Numbered from the stretch's first letter, positions 1 to 8,517 are shown. The stretch is 64,000 bases of DNA from Anaerolineales bacterium (GCA_015075185.1 JABTUW010000002.1:930001-994000), one strand, 5' to 3'. The notes: generated by a model not told the origin, from the letters alone. Numbers and translations are program-made.

Positions 1-2
1 TT

Positions 3-797
3 TTCGAACGCATTTTTCTACCGGCTGTTTTTGAAGCCATTGGCTCCCGGCGCTTGCTGCTGTTGTTTGACGAGTTTGAAGAGTTGGAAATGCGGGTGGC
101 GTCGGGTAAGCTGGAAGCAACCATCTTTCCCTTTTTCCGCCACCTGATGCAGCACGCCGAAAAGGTGGGCTTTGTCTTTGTCGGTACGCACCGGCTGGAG
201 GAGTTGACCACCGACTACTGGTCCATTCTATTCAATATCGCCCTCTACAAACGCGTTACCTTCCTCGGCGAAGCCGCCGCCAAAGCGCTCATTGTCGAGC
301 CGGTAGCTCAATCCGGTTTGCTCTACGACGACCTGGCCCTGGATAAGATCATCCGGGTTACGGCCGGTCATCCCTACTTTCTGCAGCTCATCTGCCACGC
401 CCTGGTCAACCGGGCCAACCGCGAGGCGCGCAACTATCTGACCATTCGAGATGTCAATGATACCCTGCTGGAGTTGGTAGAGTTGGGCGAGGCTCACTTT
501 GCGTTTCTATGGGAGCAGTCCTCCCCGACGGAGCAATTGATCCTGGCCGCGTTAATGCGCCTGCTGGCCAGAACACCTACCGTGACCACGACGCAAATCG
601 CGGAATTGCTGGCCGAGCGGGGCAGGTCTCTGGAGTTACAGGTCGTCCGCGATGCCTTGCGCCGCTTAACTGAGCGCGACGTTGTCCGTGAGTTGGGCGA
701 GTCGCCGCCCCACTACGAGTACAAGGTAGACCTGGTGCGGTTGTGGGTGGAACGCTACAAAGCATTGGGGCGGGTGATTGAAGAGCTTTCATCATAG
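3..797 (+). CDS. AAA-type ATPase, C-terminal part (5' end outside window)
   Basis: The open frame runs in from the left edge with no start codon in view, so the N-terminal part including the expected Walker A loop is missing. A Walker B strand, LLLLFDEFEEL, lies about 17 residues into the visible part. A sensor-like strand (FVFVGTHRLEEL) follows, and then a helical lid region. The last ~100 residues look like a winged helix (TTTQIAELLAERG, VVRDALRRLTERDVV). This architecture is typical of AAA_16/STAND-like regulatory ATPases, which couple ATP binding to signalling. The next gene, 64 bp downstream on the same strand, has a related ATPase module, so the two are probably a paralogous pair in one transcription unit. 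The substrate or partner cannot be read from the sequence. Confidence 0.8.
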   Translation, partial: FERIFLPAVFEAIGSRRLLLLFDEFEELEMRVASGKLEATIFPFFRHLMQHAEKVGFVFVGTHRLEELTTDYWSILFNIALYKRVTFLGEAAAKALIVEPVAQSGLLYDDLALDKIIRVTAGHPYFLQLICHALVNRANREARNYLTIRDVNDTLLELVELGEAHFAFLWEQSSPTEQLILAALMRLLARTPTVTTTQIAELLAERGRSLELQVVRDALRRLTERDVVRELGESPPHYEYKVDLVRLWVERYKALGRVIEELSS

Positions 798-826
798 GAG
801 CGACAGGCGCTCATTTCACTCAAAAG

Positions 827-840
827 ACGACTGAAGTCGT
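827..840. repeat. Short hairpin word between genes
   Basis: ACGACT and AGTCGT form a 6-bp inverted repeat with a 2-nt loop, just upstream of the ribosome binding site (GGAGG near 848) of the following gene. It belongs to the short hairpin-word class described in the findings. Confidence 0.5.
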
Positions 841-861
841 TACTCCACGGAGGCGATAACC

Positions 862-2808
862 ATGTCTATAGAAAACCCCTACTTTCATCGTGGCCCCATT
901 CGTAAACCAGAGCATTTCTTTGGCCGGACGCAGGAAGTGACCAATACCCTCAGCCTGCTCAAAAACAACCAGAGTGTCTCGATCGTCGGGCCGCGGCGAA
1001 TCGGCAAGACATCCTTGCTGTTGCACCTGTCCCACGCGGCGGTGATGAGCCAGCATGGTTTATCGCCCACGGAACACCTCTTTATCTTTATTGACTGCGA
1101 AGGGCTAAGCCATCTGGATCAGGCCGGTTTTTACCGGGTTATCCTGGAAGAGACCGAAGACCAACTCCTTGATCGGGGTCTGGCCGTCGAAATCGAGATC
1201 CCGGAGACGCCGACCTACCGTCAATTCGAGCGTGCCCTGCGCCAGCTCAATCGCCAGGGGTTGAGGTTGATCTACCTCCTGGACGAGTTCGAGTTAATGA
1301 GCGAGAACCAAAACCTGGATGCCGACTTTTTCTCCGGCCTGCGCGGTTTGACCGCTCGCCACGATGTCTGCTATGTTACCGCCTCGCAGGCCCATCTGTT
1401 GGAATTATCCTATGCCGAAGGGGTATTAGGCTCACCTTTTTTTAACATCTTTGCCGTCCAACACCTGGGCCTTTTCAGTCAAGAGGAGGCCCGCCAGCTT
1501 ATTCACCAGCCAGCGCAGGCCGCTGGGGTTCCTTTTTCCGACGGGCTGAGCGAATTCATTCTGGAGTTGGCCGGGCCGCAGCCGATGTTTCTCAATATTG
1601 CTTGTTTTCATACCTTTGCTGCGCTGACCCCCTCCCCAACCCTCCCCCTTCCAGGGGGAGGGGGTTTAATCCCCTCCCCAACCCTTTCCCTGGAGGAGAG
1701 AGAGTTGGAAGAGGTGCGGCGCAAGGTTGCGGGAGAACTGGAAGGTCATTTTCGTTACTATTGGAGTAAGCTGGACGAGGGTGAGAGGCGGGTGCTCGCT
1801 GCTCTGCCCGGCCTTGCCCCGGTTAAGAACGAGACAACCCAGGTGCTCATTCACCGGCTGGAGCAGCAGGCCCTGCTCGTCCGAGATGAGCGTGGATATT
1901 GTTACCCTTCCACAGCACTGGCCGATTTTGTCCGCCGCCAGGCCGCTGAGCCGGGCACGGCCGGTCCCGCTGCCGGTTTGGAGAGTACCCTGGTGGGACG
2001 CAAACTCGGCGCGCATCTCGTCACCGAACTGCTGGGTCAAGGGGGCATGGCCCGTGTGTACAAGGGCCGCCACGAGACGCTGCAACGCGAGGTGGCCCTG
2101 AAGGTTCTGCTGGCTCACTTGGCTGATACGGAGGAATTCCGCGAGCGCTTCCGCCGCGAGGCCCAGGCCGTGGCTATGCTGCGCCACCCCCATATTGTCC
2201 AGGTCTATGACTTCGGTATGCAAGACGAGCTTTACTACATGGCCATGGAATATGTCAACGGCAGCAGTCTCAAGGAGCGGCTGGCCGCATTGACCGCCAG
2301 GGGCGAGACCCTGCCGTTAGCCGAAGCGGTGCATATCATCGGCGAGGTGGCGGCGGGCCTGGACTATGCCCATGCCCAGGGCATTATTCATCGGGATTTG
2401 AAGCCGGCCAACATCATGTTCACCGCTTCCGGGCAAGTGGTGCTAACCGATTTTGGCATCGCTCGCCTGCTGAGCGCAACGCGCTACACCGTGACCGGCG
2501 CGATCGTCGGCACGCCGGCCTATATGTCGCCGGAGCAGAGTCAGGGCGAGCGGGGCGACGCCCGCAGCGATATTTACTCGTTGGGAGTGATTTTGTTTGA
2601 GTTGGTAACCGGGCGGGTTCCCTTCGACGCCGATACGCCTTTTGCCCTGATCATGAAGCACGTGAGCGAGCCGGTCCCCCCTCCCCGCAGCCTGAAGGCT
2701 GACCTGCCGGAAGCCATTGAGCCGGTTATCCAAAAAGCATTGGCCAAGCAGCCTGACGCTCGCTACCATACTGCCGGTGAGTTAGCCCGTGCCTTAACCC
2801 AAATTTGA
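862..2808 (+). CDS. AAA ATPase fused to a Ser/Thr protein kinase
   Basis: Residues 1-350 are an AAA_16-like ATPase. Walker A is GPRRIGKTS at ~43-51 and Walker B is LIYLLDEFEL near 140. Residues ~384-648 are a complete Hanks-type kinase: glycine loop GQGGMARVYKG, VALKVL lysine, HRDLKPAN catalytic loop near 510, DFG, and the SPEQ activation-segment end. There is no transmembrane segment, so it should be cytoplasmic. The usual order in bacterial kinase/STAND proteins is kinase first and ATPase second; here it is reversed. Residues ~256-280 (PSPTLPLPGGGG and following) are coded by an in-frame repeat element and join the ATPase lid to its C-terminal helices. A GGAGG precedes the ATG. The 3' end overlaps the convergent DinB-like gene by 15 bp. 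Likely a signalling switch; the target is unknown. Confidence 0.88.
   Translation: MSIENPYFHRGPIRKPEHFFGRTQEVTNTLSLLKNNQSVSIVGPRRIGKTSLLLHLSHAAVMSQHGLSPTEHLFIFIDCEGLSHLDQAGFYRVILEETEDQLLDRGLAVEIEIPETPTYRQFERALRQLNRQGLRLIYLLDEFELMSENQNLDADFFSGLRGLTARHDVCYVTASQAHLLELSYAEGVLGSPFFNIFAVQHLGLFSQEEARQLIHQPAQAAGVPFSDGLSEFILELAGPQPMFLNIACFHTFAALTPSPTLPLPGGGGLIPSPTLSLEERELEEVRRKVAGELEGHFRYYWSKLDEGERRVLAALPGLAPVKNETTQVLIHRLEQQALLVRDERGYCYPSTALADFVRRQAAEPGTAGPAAGLESTLVGRKLGAHLVTELLGQGGMARVYKGRHETLQREVALKVLLAHLADTEEFRERFRREAQAVAMLRHPHIVQVYDFGMQDELYYMAMEYVNGSSLKERLAALTARGETLPLAEAVHIIGEVAAGLDYAHAQGIIHRDLKPANIMFTASGQVVLTDFGIARLLSATRYTVTGAIVGTPAYMSPEQSQGERGDARSDIYSLGVILFELVTGRVPFDADTPFALIMKHVSEPVPPPRSLKADLPEAIEPVIQKALAKQPDARYHTAGELARALTQI
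1629..1690. repeat. C/G-rich repeat element in frame inside the ATPase-kinase gene
   Basis: A 15-mer CCCCTCCCCAACCCT occurs at 1629-1643 and again at 1671-1685. Between them lies a perfect 7-bp inverted repeat, CTCCCCC at 1642-1648 with GGGGGAG at 1654-1660. The element is read through in frame and adds a Pro/Gly-rich loop. Confidence 0.8.
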
Positions 2809-3258
2809 TCGCTCCCGCCAGGCCCGGATCATCTTGGTATGGATGGGGTAATGGCTGTAGGTATCGAGCCGCAGGCGATGCCGGAAGGGCGTCTCCTGGG
2901 TGAATTGCTCCTCAGGCACGCCTTGGACGTAGGCGATGAGCCGGCCATGAGTCTCATCCAGTTGTCCCAGTACGTCGGCAAGCGAAAGACCTCGTTTCTG
3001 TTCTGTCATCTGGGCATTGAAGGCATCAATGCCGCCGTACTTTACGGAGTAGCGCGGCGGCCTGCCTCCCTTGACGATGAGCGGCAGATACTTCAGCGCC
3101 TCCTCCTCCCACGTGGTTACGTGCGTCAGGATGTCTTTCACCGACCAATTGTCTATGACGCCAGGTTCCGTCAGTTGCGAGTCTGACAAACCGGCGTACG
3201 ACGCCTTGATCTCCAGCCACGCCTGGTCAAGTTTTTTCAGAAGCTGTTGTCTATCCAT
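2794..3258 (-). CDS. DinB/DfsB-family four-helix protein
   Basis: This 154-residue protein has the pattern of the DinB superfamily, ClbS/DfsB branch: an N-terminal helix (MDRQQLLKKLDQAWLEI), the signature NWSVKDILTHVTTWEEEALKY with the first metal-binding-type histidine, and a late HTKMIRAW helix. Family members are small four-helix bundles, often metal-binding. Some (ClbS) protect DNA from colibactin; others are thiol S-transferases. Nothing here points to a particular substrate. It lies downstream of nothing obvious on its strand and converges on the kinase gene with a 15-bp overlap. Confidence 0.75.
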   Translation of the reverse strand: MDRQQLLKKLDQAWLEIKASYAGLSDSQLTEPGVIDNWSVKDILTHVTTWEEEALKYLPLIVKGGRPPRYSVKYGGIDAFNAQMTEQKRGLSLADVLGQLDETHGRLIAYVQGVPEEQFTQETPFRHRLRLDTYSHYPIHTKMIRAWRERSNLG

Positions 3259-3282
3259 TTTTAAAACCCCGTTTTGTCAATT

Positions 3283-4344
3283 CTATTTCAAATCCAACAA
3301 TACTTTAATCTTATTTCTTTCATCGGCCGGATTGATCAGAACGGTCAGCGCCTCGTCGTCTTTGGAATAGGCCAACCGGGCTTTCTCGTTAAAAACATCG
3401 GCCTGGTTTTCAGTCCAGCCTTGCGCAGTCAGCTCGTCGCGGTAAAACAGGGCCGCACTGATGGGGGTAATGGCGCTGGTGTACTCGATAAAGGTGGGGA
3501 AAACCGAAACAATCTGGGCGTCGGGCAGGCGAGGCAGGTTGTTAAGAACTTCACTTTCAGCAAAAGCATCAATTGGCGGAGCGATGGTCAAAGCGTCGTT
3601 AATACCCGTCAGGGTGTAGCGCAGCTTTAGGCGGCCCTGGTCAAAAAAATGGACCTTGGGATCGGGGATGACAATACGCAGCGTGGCCGAAATGACGTAT
3701 TGGGCCAGGTAATCGTCCGGCTGGGCCAGCCACAGGTCGCCCTCCGCTCGCTCAAAGATGATATTGGGATCGGCCAGATCGTGCTCGGTGAAAGAGTAGC
3801 GCTGCACTTTTTGATCCTCAAGGAGTTCGGACTGCGGCGGTTGGGAGGTTGTAATCGGCAGGACGATCAGCCGGTCCGGGGCGAGAAAACCCAGGTCGGC
3901 CGGCGAAACGACGCCGTCGGTAAAGGTAAACCATTGGCCGGTATCCCCTTTTTTGACATATACCTTATCAGCCACCCGATAAAACTCCGAGACCCCGGAA
4001 ATGATCTCGGTCTGGGTCAGGGTCGTCTCAACTTTAAGGTATTGGTGCAGCGCAGCCGGTTCACGGGTGACCTCGGTCAGCGATTCAAGCCGGCCCTTGG
4101 CTGGCTGGCCGTTGCGCGTCCCCTCGAAATCCACAATCAAATTGGCCCGATAACTTTTTAATTTGGCCAGTCCAGCGCCAGGCGAGGCCAGGCCAGGAGC
4201 AAATGCTTGAGCCGGGGTGGGCGTCATGGCCGGAGATTCGGCGAAAGTAGCATTTGATGTAAACGGTGAGGGGGTATTCAAACTACAAGCCAGCGCTGCG
4301 CTGAGGACAAGCATAAGCAGGAGTAGGTAAGCATACTTTCTCAA
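3283..4344 (-). CDS. Predicted lipoprotein, LppX/LolA-like layout
   Basis: The N-terminus is a lipoprotein signal peptide ending in the lipobox LALAC-type sequence SAALAC, with Cys20 as the lipidation site. A Thr/Pro/Ala-rich linker follows. The mature part (~300 residues) is rich in beta strands with phrases such as NLIVDFEGTRNGQPAKG and DKVYVKKGDTGQWFTF. These resemble the surface-exposed, lipid-handling LppX/LolA type of fold, but this is only a resemblance. The protein should be anchored on the outer face of the cytoplasmic membrane. The upstream gene on the same strand ends 155 bp away and a long inverted repeat lies between, so it is probably transcribed on its own. Confidence 0.65.
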   Translation of the reverse strand: MRKYAYLLLLMLVLSAALACSLNTPSPFTSNATFAESPAMTPTPAQAFAPGLASPGAGLAKLKSYRANLIVDFEGTRNGQPAKGRLESLTEVTREPAALHQYLKVETTLTQTEIISGVSEFYRVADKVYVKKGDTGQWFTFTDGVVSPADLGFLAPDRLIVLPITTSQPPQSELLEDQKVQRYSFTEHDLADPNIIFERAEGDLWLAQPDDYLAQYVISATLRIVIPDPKVHFFDQGRLKLRYTLTGINDALTIAPPIDAFAESEVLNNLPRLPDAQIVSVFPTFIEYTSAITPISAALFYRDELTAQGWTENQADVFNEKARLAYSKDDEALTVLINPADERNKIKVLLDLK

Positions 4345-4420
4345 GGTAAATAACCTTTCATTTTTTGTAACTGCTCAGGCATCCAGAGCCGTAGGCCCCC
4401 TGTGGGCAGGATGCAAGCAG

Positions 4421-4518
4421 TGTCATTTCGACCGAAGTACCCGGAGGGCATAAAGGAGAAATCTCTCGTGCCTATGTGACGCTCCAGGGATTTCTCGGCC
4501 TACGGCCTCGAAATGACA
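4421..4518. repeat. Nested inverted repeat at a gene end
   Basis: Outer arms TGTCATTTCGA (4421-4431) and TCGAAATGACA (4508-4518) are perfectly complementary over 11 bp. Inner arms GAGAAATC (4456-4463) and GATTTCTC (4489-4496) are complementary over 8 bp. The stop codon of the upstream minus-strand gene (4500-4502) lies inside the element. Could serve as a terminator-like structure, but no T-tract is present. Confidence 0.8.
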
Positions 4519-6830
4519 TCGAATCCGCTGCGCAGCGACACACGGCTGACGCTGATTTCTGCGCCCGGCTGCTCTGGCGTGAGGGTTAATTTGACCAGGT
4601 CGCCGGGGAGGGGCGGCAGGGTCACCGCTTGCGTGGTCAACGCTGGCGTCACTTCAATTTGGGTTAAGGGTATGTCGTTGACCAGGAGGGTAAGCTCCTG
4701 CGGGCTTGGGGCCGCCGCTGTAAGTTCCAGGGTGAGAGTTTGATTTTGAGGATGATGCAAAAATAGTTCCGCCTGGCCCGCCGAAAAAGCGCGGGTGATG
4801 GAATCAGCTCCGTTTTCCTGCCGCTTGTCCCAACCGCTGCCCAGGGTTAGGTAGGGCTGGGTTGCTTGCTTGGACGGCGTGGGGTAAACCTTTAAGCGGC
4901 CATCGTCATAAATGGGGGCGACTCCCGGCAGCGCGACTGCAACCCAGCGCTCGGTGGCCTCGCGTTCCGGACCGGGAGGCATCTGGTAGTAATCCAGCAC
5001 GATATAGCGCAGATTAAAATCATAAAAAATGGTGGGGGCAATCAGGTCCAGGGGCTGGTCAATGATGTCCGGGCCGAGGGCGCGCCACTGCTGCAGTACC
5101 GGCGTCCGCCAGGCCAGTTCCAGAGGGTTATCACGGGAAGTATAGGCGGTTAACAGGCGTTTGCCGTGAACGGTCTGATAGAGCATTGGCGTGGGCCGGT
5201 CCCAATTCATCGGCAGTTCGGCGATGGTGAAATCTCCCGGCTGCTGGGCCAGGTCGAAATAAAACTGCGGCGTGTCAATTTTGGAGATAGGGTAGGGGAG
5301 GGGGAGAAACTCGAAGCAGATGAGGAGGGTGGCGAGGAGGGGGAGGGTGAGGCGAATGGTGAATGGTGAATGGAGCGTTTGAGGATCTCTGGGCTTTAGT
5401 CTCCGGTCTCCGATCAGGTTTGTTAAATAGGCCAGTCCGATCGCGGCCAGCACGCCGAGGCCGAGCATGACCATCAAATCGTAGCGGCTGAGGGAGCGGG
5501 TCAGGCGGATGAAGGGAACGGTGTGATACAGGAGCAGATAGGGTAAGGGAATCGGCCAGCCGGCGATGGTGACGATTTTGCCGCCGATGTGCAGGTAGGG
5601 GCCAAGCGCCAGCAGAAAAAAGGCAGCGGTAACAAGCGTCCAGAACTTGACCACGACTTGCCGCCAGCCGCGCATGACGGCAAAGAGAGCCAGGACCAGG
5701 GGCACAAAACCGGCAAAAACGAGCCGCTCCGAAAGGGTGCTGCTGAAGTTGCCGGCAATGGATTTGGCCCACGGACCCCACAGCGGGTGCATTTCTGAGG
5801 GCAGAATAAAGGCCAGCAGATCGGCGGAGAGGGTGATGCTCTGTTCCAGGCCGGCTTGCAGCTCCGGGGTGCTGCGGGCCGCGCGCATCATCGGAACGAG
5901 CAGCGGCGAGAGAACGACGAAGAAGCCGAGGCCAATCGCCAGGACTAACCAGAGGGGGCGGAGGAGAACCGTGATACGTGATGCGTGATGCGTAAAGCGT
6001 AAAGCATCAAAATGTCTTCCCTGCTCTCCTGCTTCCACCTGCCCCCTCGCCGGGCTTCGCTCGGCAGAGTTGACGGGGGCGCTCCTCTGCGCCTCTTCGT
6101 CTCTTCGCCTCCACAAAACCCATCCCAGCACCAGTCCGGTGAAGATGAGCAGATAAAGGGTGTGATACCAGTCTACCAGGGTGGCTAAGATTAAAAAGAG
6201 ACAGGATAAAATGACATCACGGACCTCTCCCCCAGCCCCTCTCCTTTCAGGAGAGGGGAGCTTAAGCGTCCGTAATAACCACAACACATAAAACGGCGGC
6301 CAGATCATGCTGAAAACCTGCATGTGGCCTAACAGATGGGCCATGTGAAAGGGCGACATGGTAAAGACCAGCCCGCCGACAAAAGCGGCCGGCCGCGCCC
6401 CTTTGATTGGAAAATTCAGTTGGGTCAGCGCGTACAGCGACAGCAGGTAGCCGCCGTAACCGGCCAGGGTAAAACTGGCCAAAACCACGCTGTTATAGGC
6501 CACCGCCAATCCAAAATTGAGTTGGATCGGCAGGGTCCACAGGCTGTTGAAAATGTTGAGGGTGTGGAACAGCAGGCTGGCGCCCAAAGGCGGGTACAGG
6601 TAGTCGGTGAAGAAAGGGGTTGACCTCAAGTCCAGCAGCGCTTTTTTAACCCACCACAGATTCCAGTAGTTCTGCCAGCCGTCGAAGCCGTCGCCGGGGA
6701 TACCGTCGGTGAGATGGAGAACAGCCGGCCAGGTCATCACAATCGTCAGCAGAAAATAGCCGAGCAGGGGCCACAGGTTGATCAGTGCGAAGCGACGGTC
6801 AGCGCTAAGGAACTTCCTAGGTAATATCAT
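4500..6830 (-). CDS. Large multi-pass membrane protein, GT-C-like
   Basis: The 776-residue product has a polytopic N-terminal half of about 12 hydrophobic segments, starting at LWPLLGYFLLTIVMTWPAVL. The first outside loop is rich in acidic and aromatic residues (GDGFDGWQNYWNLWW). A soluble C-terminal half of ~250 residues ends in a beta-rich jelly-roll-like part. This layout fits the GT-C glycosyltransferase-like membrane proteins common in Chloroflexota, but no DXD/EXD motif can be assigned with confidence, so the reaction is unknown. At least three stretches look like in-frame repeat insertions (around 5354-5374, 5971-6115 and 6236-6258). The gene overlaps the upstream hydrolase by 14 bp, which suggests translational coupling. 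The last residues, VISRP, and the stop come from an intergenic-type repeat. Confidence 0.7.
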   Translation of the reverse strand: MILPRKFLSADRRFALINLWPLLGYFLLTIVMTWPAVLHLTDGIPGDGFDGWQNYWNLWWVKKALLDLRSTPFFTDYLYPPLGASLLFHTLNIFNSLWTLPIQLNFGLAVAYNSVVLASFTLAGYGGYLLSLYALTQLNFPIKGARPAAFVGGLVFTMSPFHMAHLLGHMQVFSMIWPPFYVLWLLRTLKLPSPERRGAGGEVRDVILSCLFLILATLVDWYHTLYLLIFTGLVLGWVLWRRRDEEAQRSAPVNSAERSPARGQVEAGEQGRHFDALRFTHHASRITVLLRPLWLVLAIGLGFFVVLSPLLVPMMRAARSTPELQAGLEQSITLSADLLAFILPSEMHPLWGPWAKSIAGNFSSTLSERLVFAGFVPLVLALFAVMRGWRQVVVKFWTLVTAAFFLLALGPYLHIGGKIVTIAGWPIPLPYLLLYHTVPFIRLTRSLSRYDLMVMLGLGVLAAIGLAYLTNLIGDRRLKPRDPQTLHSPFTIRLTLPLLATLLICFEFLPLPYPISKIDTPQFYFDLAQQPGDFTIAELPMNWDRPTPMLYQTVHGKRLLTAYTSRDNPLELAWRTPVLQQWRALGPDIIDQPLDLIAPTIFYDFNLRYIVLDYYQMPPGPEREATERWVAVALPGVAPIYDDGRLKVYPTPSKQATQPYLTLGSGWDKRQENGADSITRAFSAGQAELFLHHPQNQTLTLELTAAAPSPQELTLLVNDIPLTQIEVTPALTTQAVTLPPLPGDLVKLTLTPEQPGAEISVSRVSLRSGFDVISRP
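5354..5374. repeat. Tandem heptamer GAATGGT in coding sequence
   Basis: Three consecutive copies of GAATGGT (the last ends GAATGGA) lie in frame in the large membrane protein gene. The unit is the same kind of short word seen between genes elsewhere in the window. Confidence 0.75.
5971..6004. repeat. Tandem GTGATGC/GTAAAGC words in coding sequence
   Basis: Consecutive variants of a 7-mer (GTGATAC, GTGATGC, GTGATGC, GTAAAGC, GTAAAGC) are read in frame in a loop of the membrane protein. The same word occurs after the stop of the TIM-barrel gene at 44467-44489. The next ~100 bp of this loop are also hydrophilic and repeat-like. Confidence 0.75.
6236..6258. repeat. 10-bp perfect hairpin in coding sequence
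   Basis: CCCCTCTCCT (6236-6245) and AGGAGAGGGG (6249-6258) pair perfectly around a 3-nt loop. The element is in frame and codes a Pro/Arg/Gly-rich loop (PSPERRGAGGE) between membrane segments. Confidence 0.85.
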
Positions 6831-7803
6831 GGTGAAGTCGGCCCAGAAATAGGGTTACACTCTGTTTCCATTGTTCAGGTTCAACGGCTAGATAAGCTTC
6901 ATGACCAACGCCGGTAAACGCCTCAAACCATTTTTTGCCGCCAAGCCGATTGAATACCGCCCTGCCCTCCGCAAGGGTCGCGCGTGGATCGTCTGTGCCA
7001 TGCAGCATGAGCGCCGGACACTGGACGCCAGCGGCGTATTCGACCGGATTGTGCCTGAAGCCGGAGGAGCCGTTTTGATGACTGCCCCAGAATACCAGGA
7101 GTTGAGCCGCCGGAAATGAAGGCAGACCCATTGCCCTAAAACGGTTCTGCACCGTGGAGAGCATGTTATCAAAAACAGCCTCAAGAATCACCCCGGCGGG
7201 CTGGATATGGTAGACACTGATCGCTCGGAGGACAGCCGCGCCGCCCATAGACCGCCCGTACAGAATCATGGGTTGATCACCGGCCAGCAAGCCAGCATAC
7301 TCAAAAGCTTTGGCTACATCGTCTGCTTCGTAAAAACCAATGCTGGTCTGACTACTGTTGGAATCCCCACTGCCGCGAAAATCTACCAGAAACGTGGTAT
7401 ACCCTAACTCATGGAAAGCCTTAGCCTCCGGCAGCAAGCTGGATTTTGATGAGGCGTAGCCATGAAAAAGCAGGATCAATCCTTTTGCTTGGAAATGCGG
7501 AATATGCCAGGCTTCCAGTTCGACGACCTCGGTCACTTTGAAGCGGTGAACAGTAAAGGTTAAATTCCAACTATCCGGCTTTGAACTGTTCAAGGGCTTT
7601 GGAATATTGATCCCGGTGAACAGCATTTTTACTTTTTGCCAAACAGATAACGATTCTGGAGCTGCTGTTCGCTTCCCTGTTTGGGTAAAGGTCAGCATTG
7701 CTCGGGCTTGCCTGTAGGCGATAAGGTTGAGCAAAATGAAGGCTAACGTGAGCGATGCAGCCAGGATAAGTCCACGATTGGGTTGTATTCGGCCAGAAGC
7801 CAT
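6817..7803 (-). CDS. Membrane-anchored alpha/beta hydrolase
   Basis: An N-terminal hydrophobic segment (LILAASLTLAFILLNLIAY) anchors a ~290-residue alpha/beta-hydrolase domain. Visible family elements are the oxyanion HG turn (LLFHGYASSKSS), the nucleophile elbow GRSMGG with its serine, an acid in LHGTDDPRA and a late histidine in GVGHEAYL. Together these give a full Ser-Asp-His triad. The layout matches the BAAT/Abhydrolase group of serine esterases and peptidases, whose substrates vary widely. It lies between a PAP2-fold gene (9 bp away) and the large membrane protein (14-bp overlap), so the three are probably co-transcribed. Ester or lipid-derived substrates near the membrane are plausible. 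Confidence 0.82.
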   Translation of the reverse strand: MASGRIQPNRGLILAASLTLAFILLNLIAYRQARAMLTFTQTGKRTAAPESLSVWQKVKMLFTGINIPKPLNSSKPDSWNLTFTVHRFKVTEVVELEAWHIPHFQAKGLILLFHGYASSKSSLLPEAKAFHELGYTTFLVDFRGSGDSNSSQTSIGFYEADDVAKAFEYAGLLAGDQPMILYGRSMGGAAVLRAISVYHIQPAGVILEAVFDNMLSTVQNRFRAMGLPSFPAAQLLVFWGSHQNGSSGFRHNPVEYAAGVQCPALMLHGTDDPRATLAEGRAVFNRLGGKKWFEAFTGVGHEAYLAVEPEQWKQSVTLFLGRLHHDIT

Positions 7804-7812
7804 ACGTTCCTC

Positions 7813-8424
7813 TTAGAGCAATCTCAGCTTATCTGCTAACGTTACGGTAAATCCCAGCAGCCGGTTGAACAAACAGGTTTGCCGGTAAATAAAGTAGGCC
7901 GACCCCCAACCCACTGCCCCTCCCGCCAGAACATCTAACGGATAATGCACGCCCCCAAAAATCCGGCTCAGCCCAAACAGCCCGGCCATGACCAGTAGCC
8001 CCCAGCCCCAGGCCCGGTTGTAAAACCAGACCCCGGCGGCGATGGCGAAACCCAAAGCCGCGGCATTACTGGGGAAGGAGGAGTCGGTGGGATGGTAGAA
8101 GAGCAGGTTAACCGCATGCTGGGCAAAGGGCCGGGGGCGGAAATAGAGCAGGTTCAGCCCTTTGAGGACGGCATTGGCCAGGACTGCGCTTAACGTCGCG
8201 GCCAGGACGGCCCGTTGGTTAGTTCTATCCAGACCTGCCAGGTCTCTGAGACCGGGCGCGTCTTTGGACTCAAACCACAAGGTCAGCAGAGCCAGGGCCA
8301 GCACGGTTGGTACAAAATAATCGTTGAGCAGCAGCCGGGCCGGCCCATCCAGCCATGGGTAGCGTCCGGCCAGGCCGTTGATGGCCGCGAACAGCCAGTA
8401 GTCTATAGCGTAGACAAAACTCAT
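7813..8424 (-). CDS. PAP2-fold membrane protein lacking the motif-2 histidine
   Basis: This 203-residue membrane protein has the phosphatidic-acid phosphatase type 2 layout. Motif 1 is KGLNLLYFRPRP (K-x6-RP) and motif 3 is SRIFGGVHYPLDVLAG (SR-x5-H-x3-D). Motif 2, normally PSGH or PSDH/PSNH, reads SFPSNAAALGFA, so the histidine that acts as general acid is replaced by alanine. Checking the codons (ccc agt aat gcc gcg gct) confirms this. Either the enzyme has altered chemistry or it is inactive. Family members dephosphorylate lipid phosphates such as undecaprenyl pyrophosphate. A palindromic word, AGACCTG-c-CAGGTCT (8231-8245), is read in frame in a loop (GLRDLAGLDR). Confidence 0.8.
   Translation of the reverse strand: MSFVYAIDYWLFAAINGLAGRYPWLDGPARLLLNDYFVPTVLALALLTLWFESKDAPGLRDLAGLDRTNQRAVLAATLSAVLANAVLKGLNLLYFRPRPFAQHAVNLLFYHPTDSSFPSNAAALGFAIAAGVWFYNRAWGWGLLVMAGLFGLSRIFGGVHYPLDVLAGGAVGWGSAYFIYRQTCLFNRLLGFTVTLADKLRLL
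8231..8245. repeat. 7-bp palindromic word in the PAP2 gene
   Basis: AGACCTG and CAGGTCT pair perfectly around one base. It lies in frame in a hydrophilic loop. Similar word to the perfect hairpin at 51011-51043. Confidence 0.6.
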
Positions 8425-8517
8425 ACGGTCGTCGAATTTACTCCGCGGAAAGTTGACCAGGATAGCAACCGGTGAAGCGCCGGCTTATTATCAAACAGAT
8501 TGCGCAGACAGTCAAAC

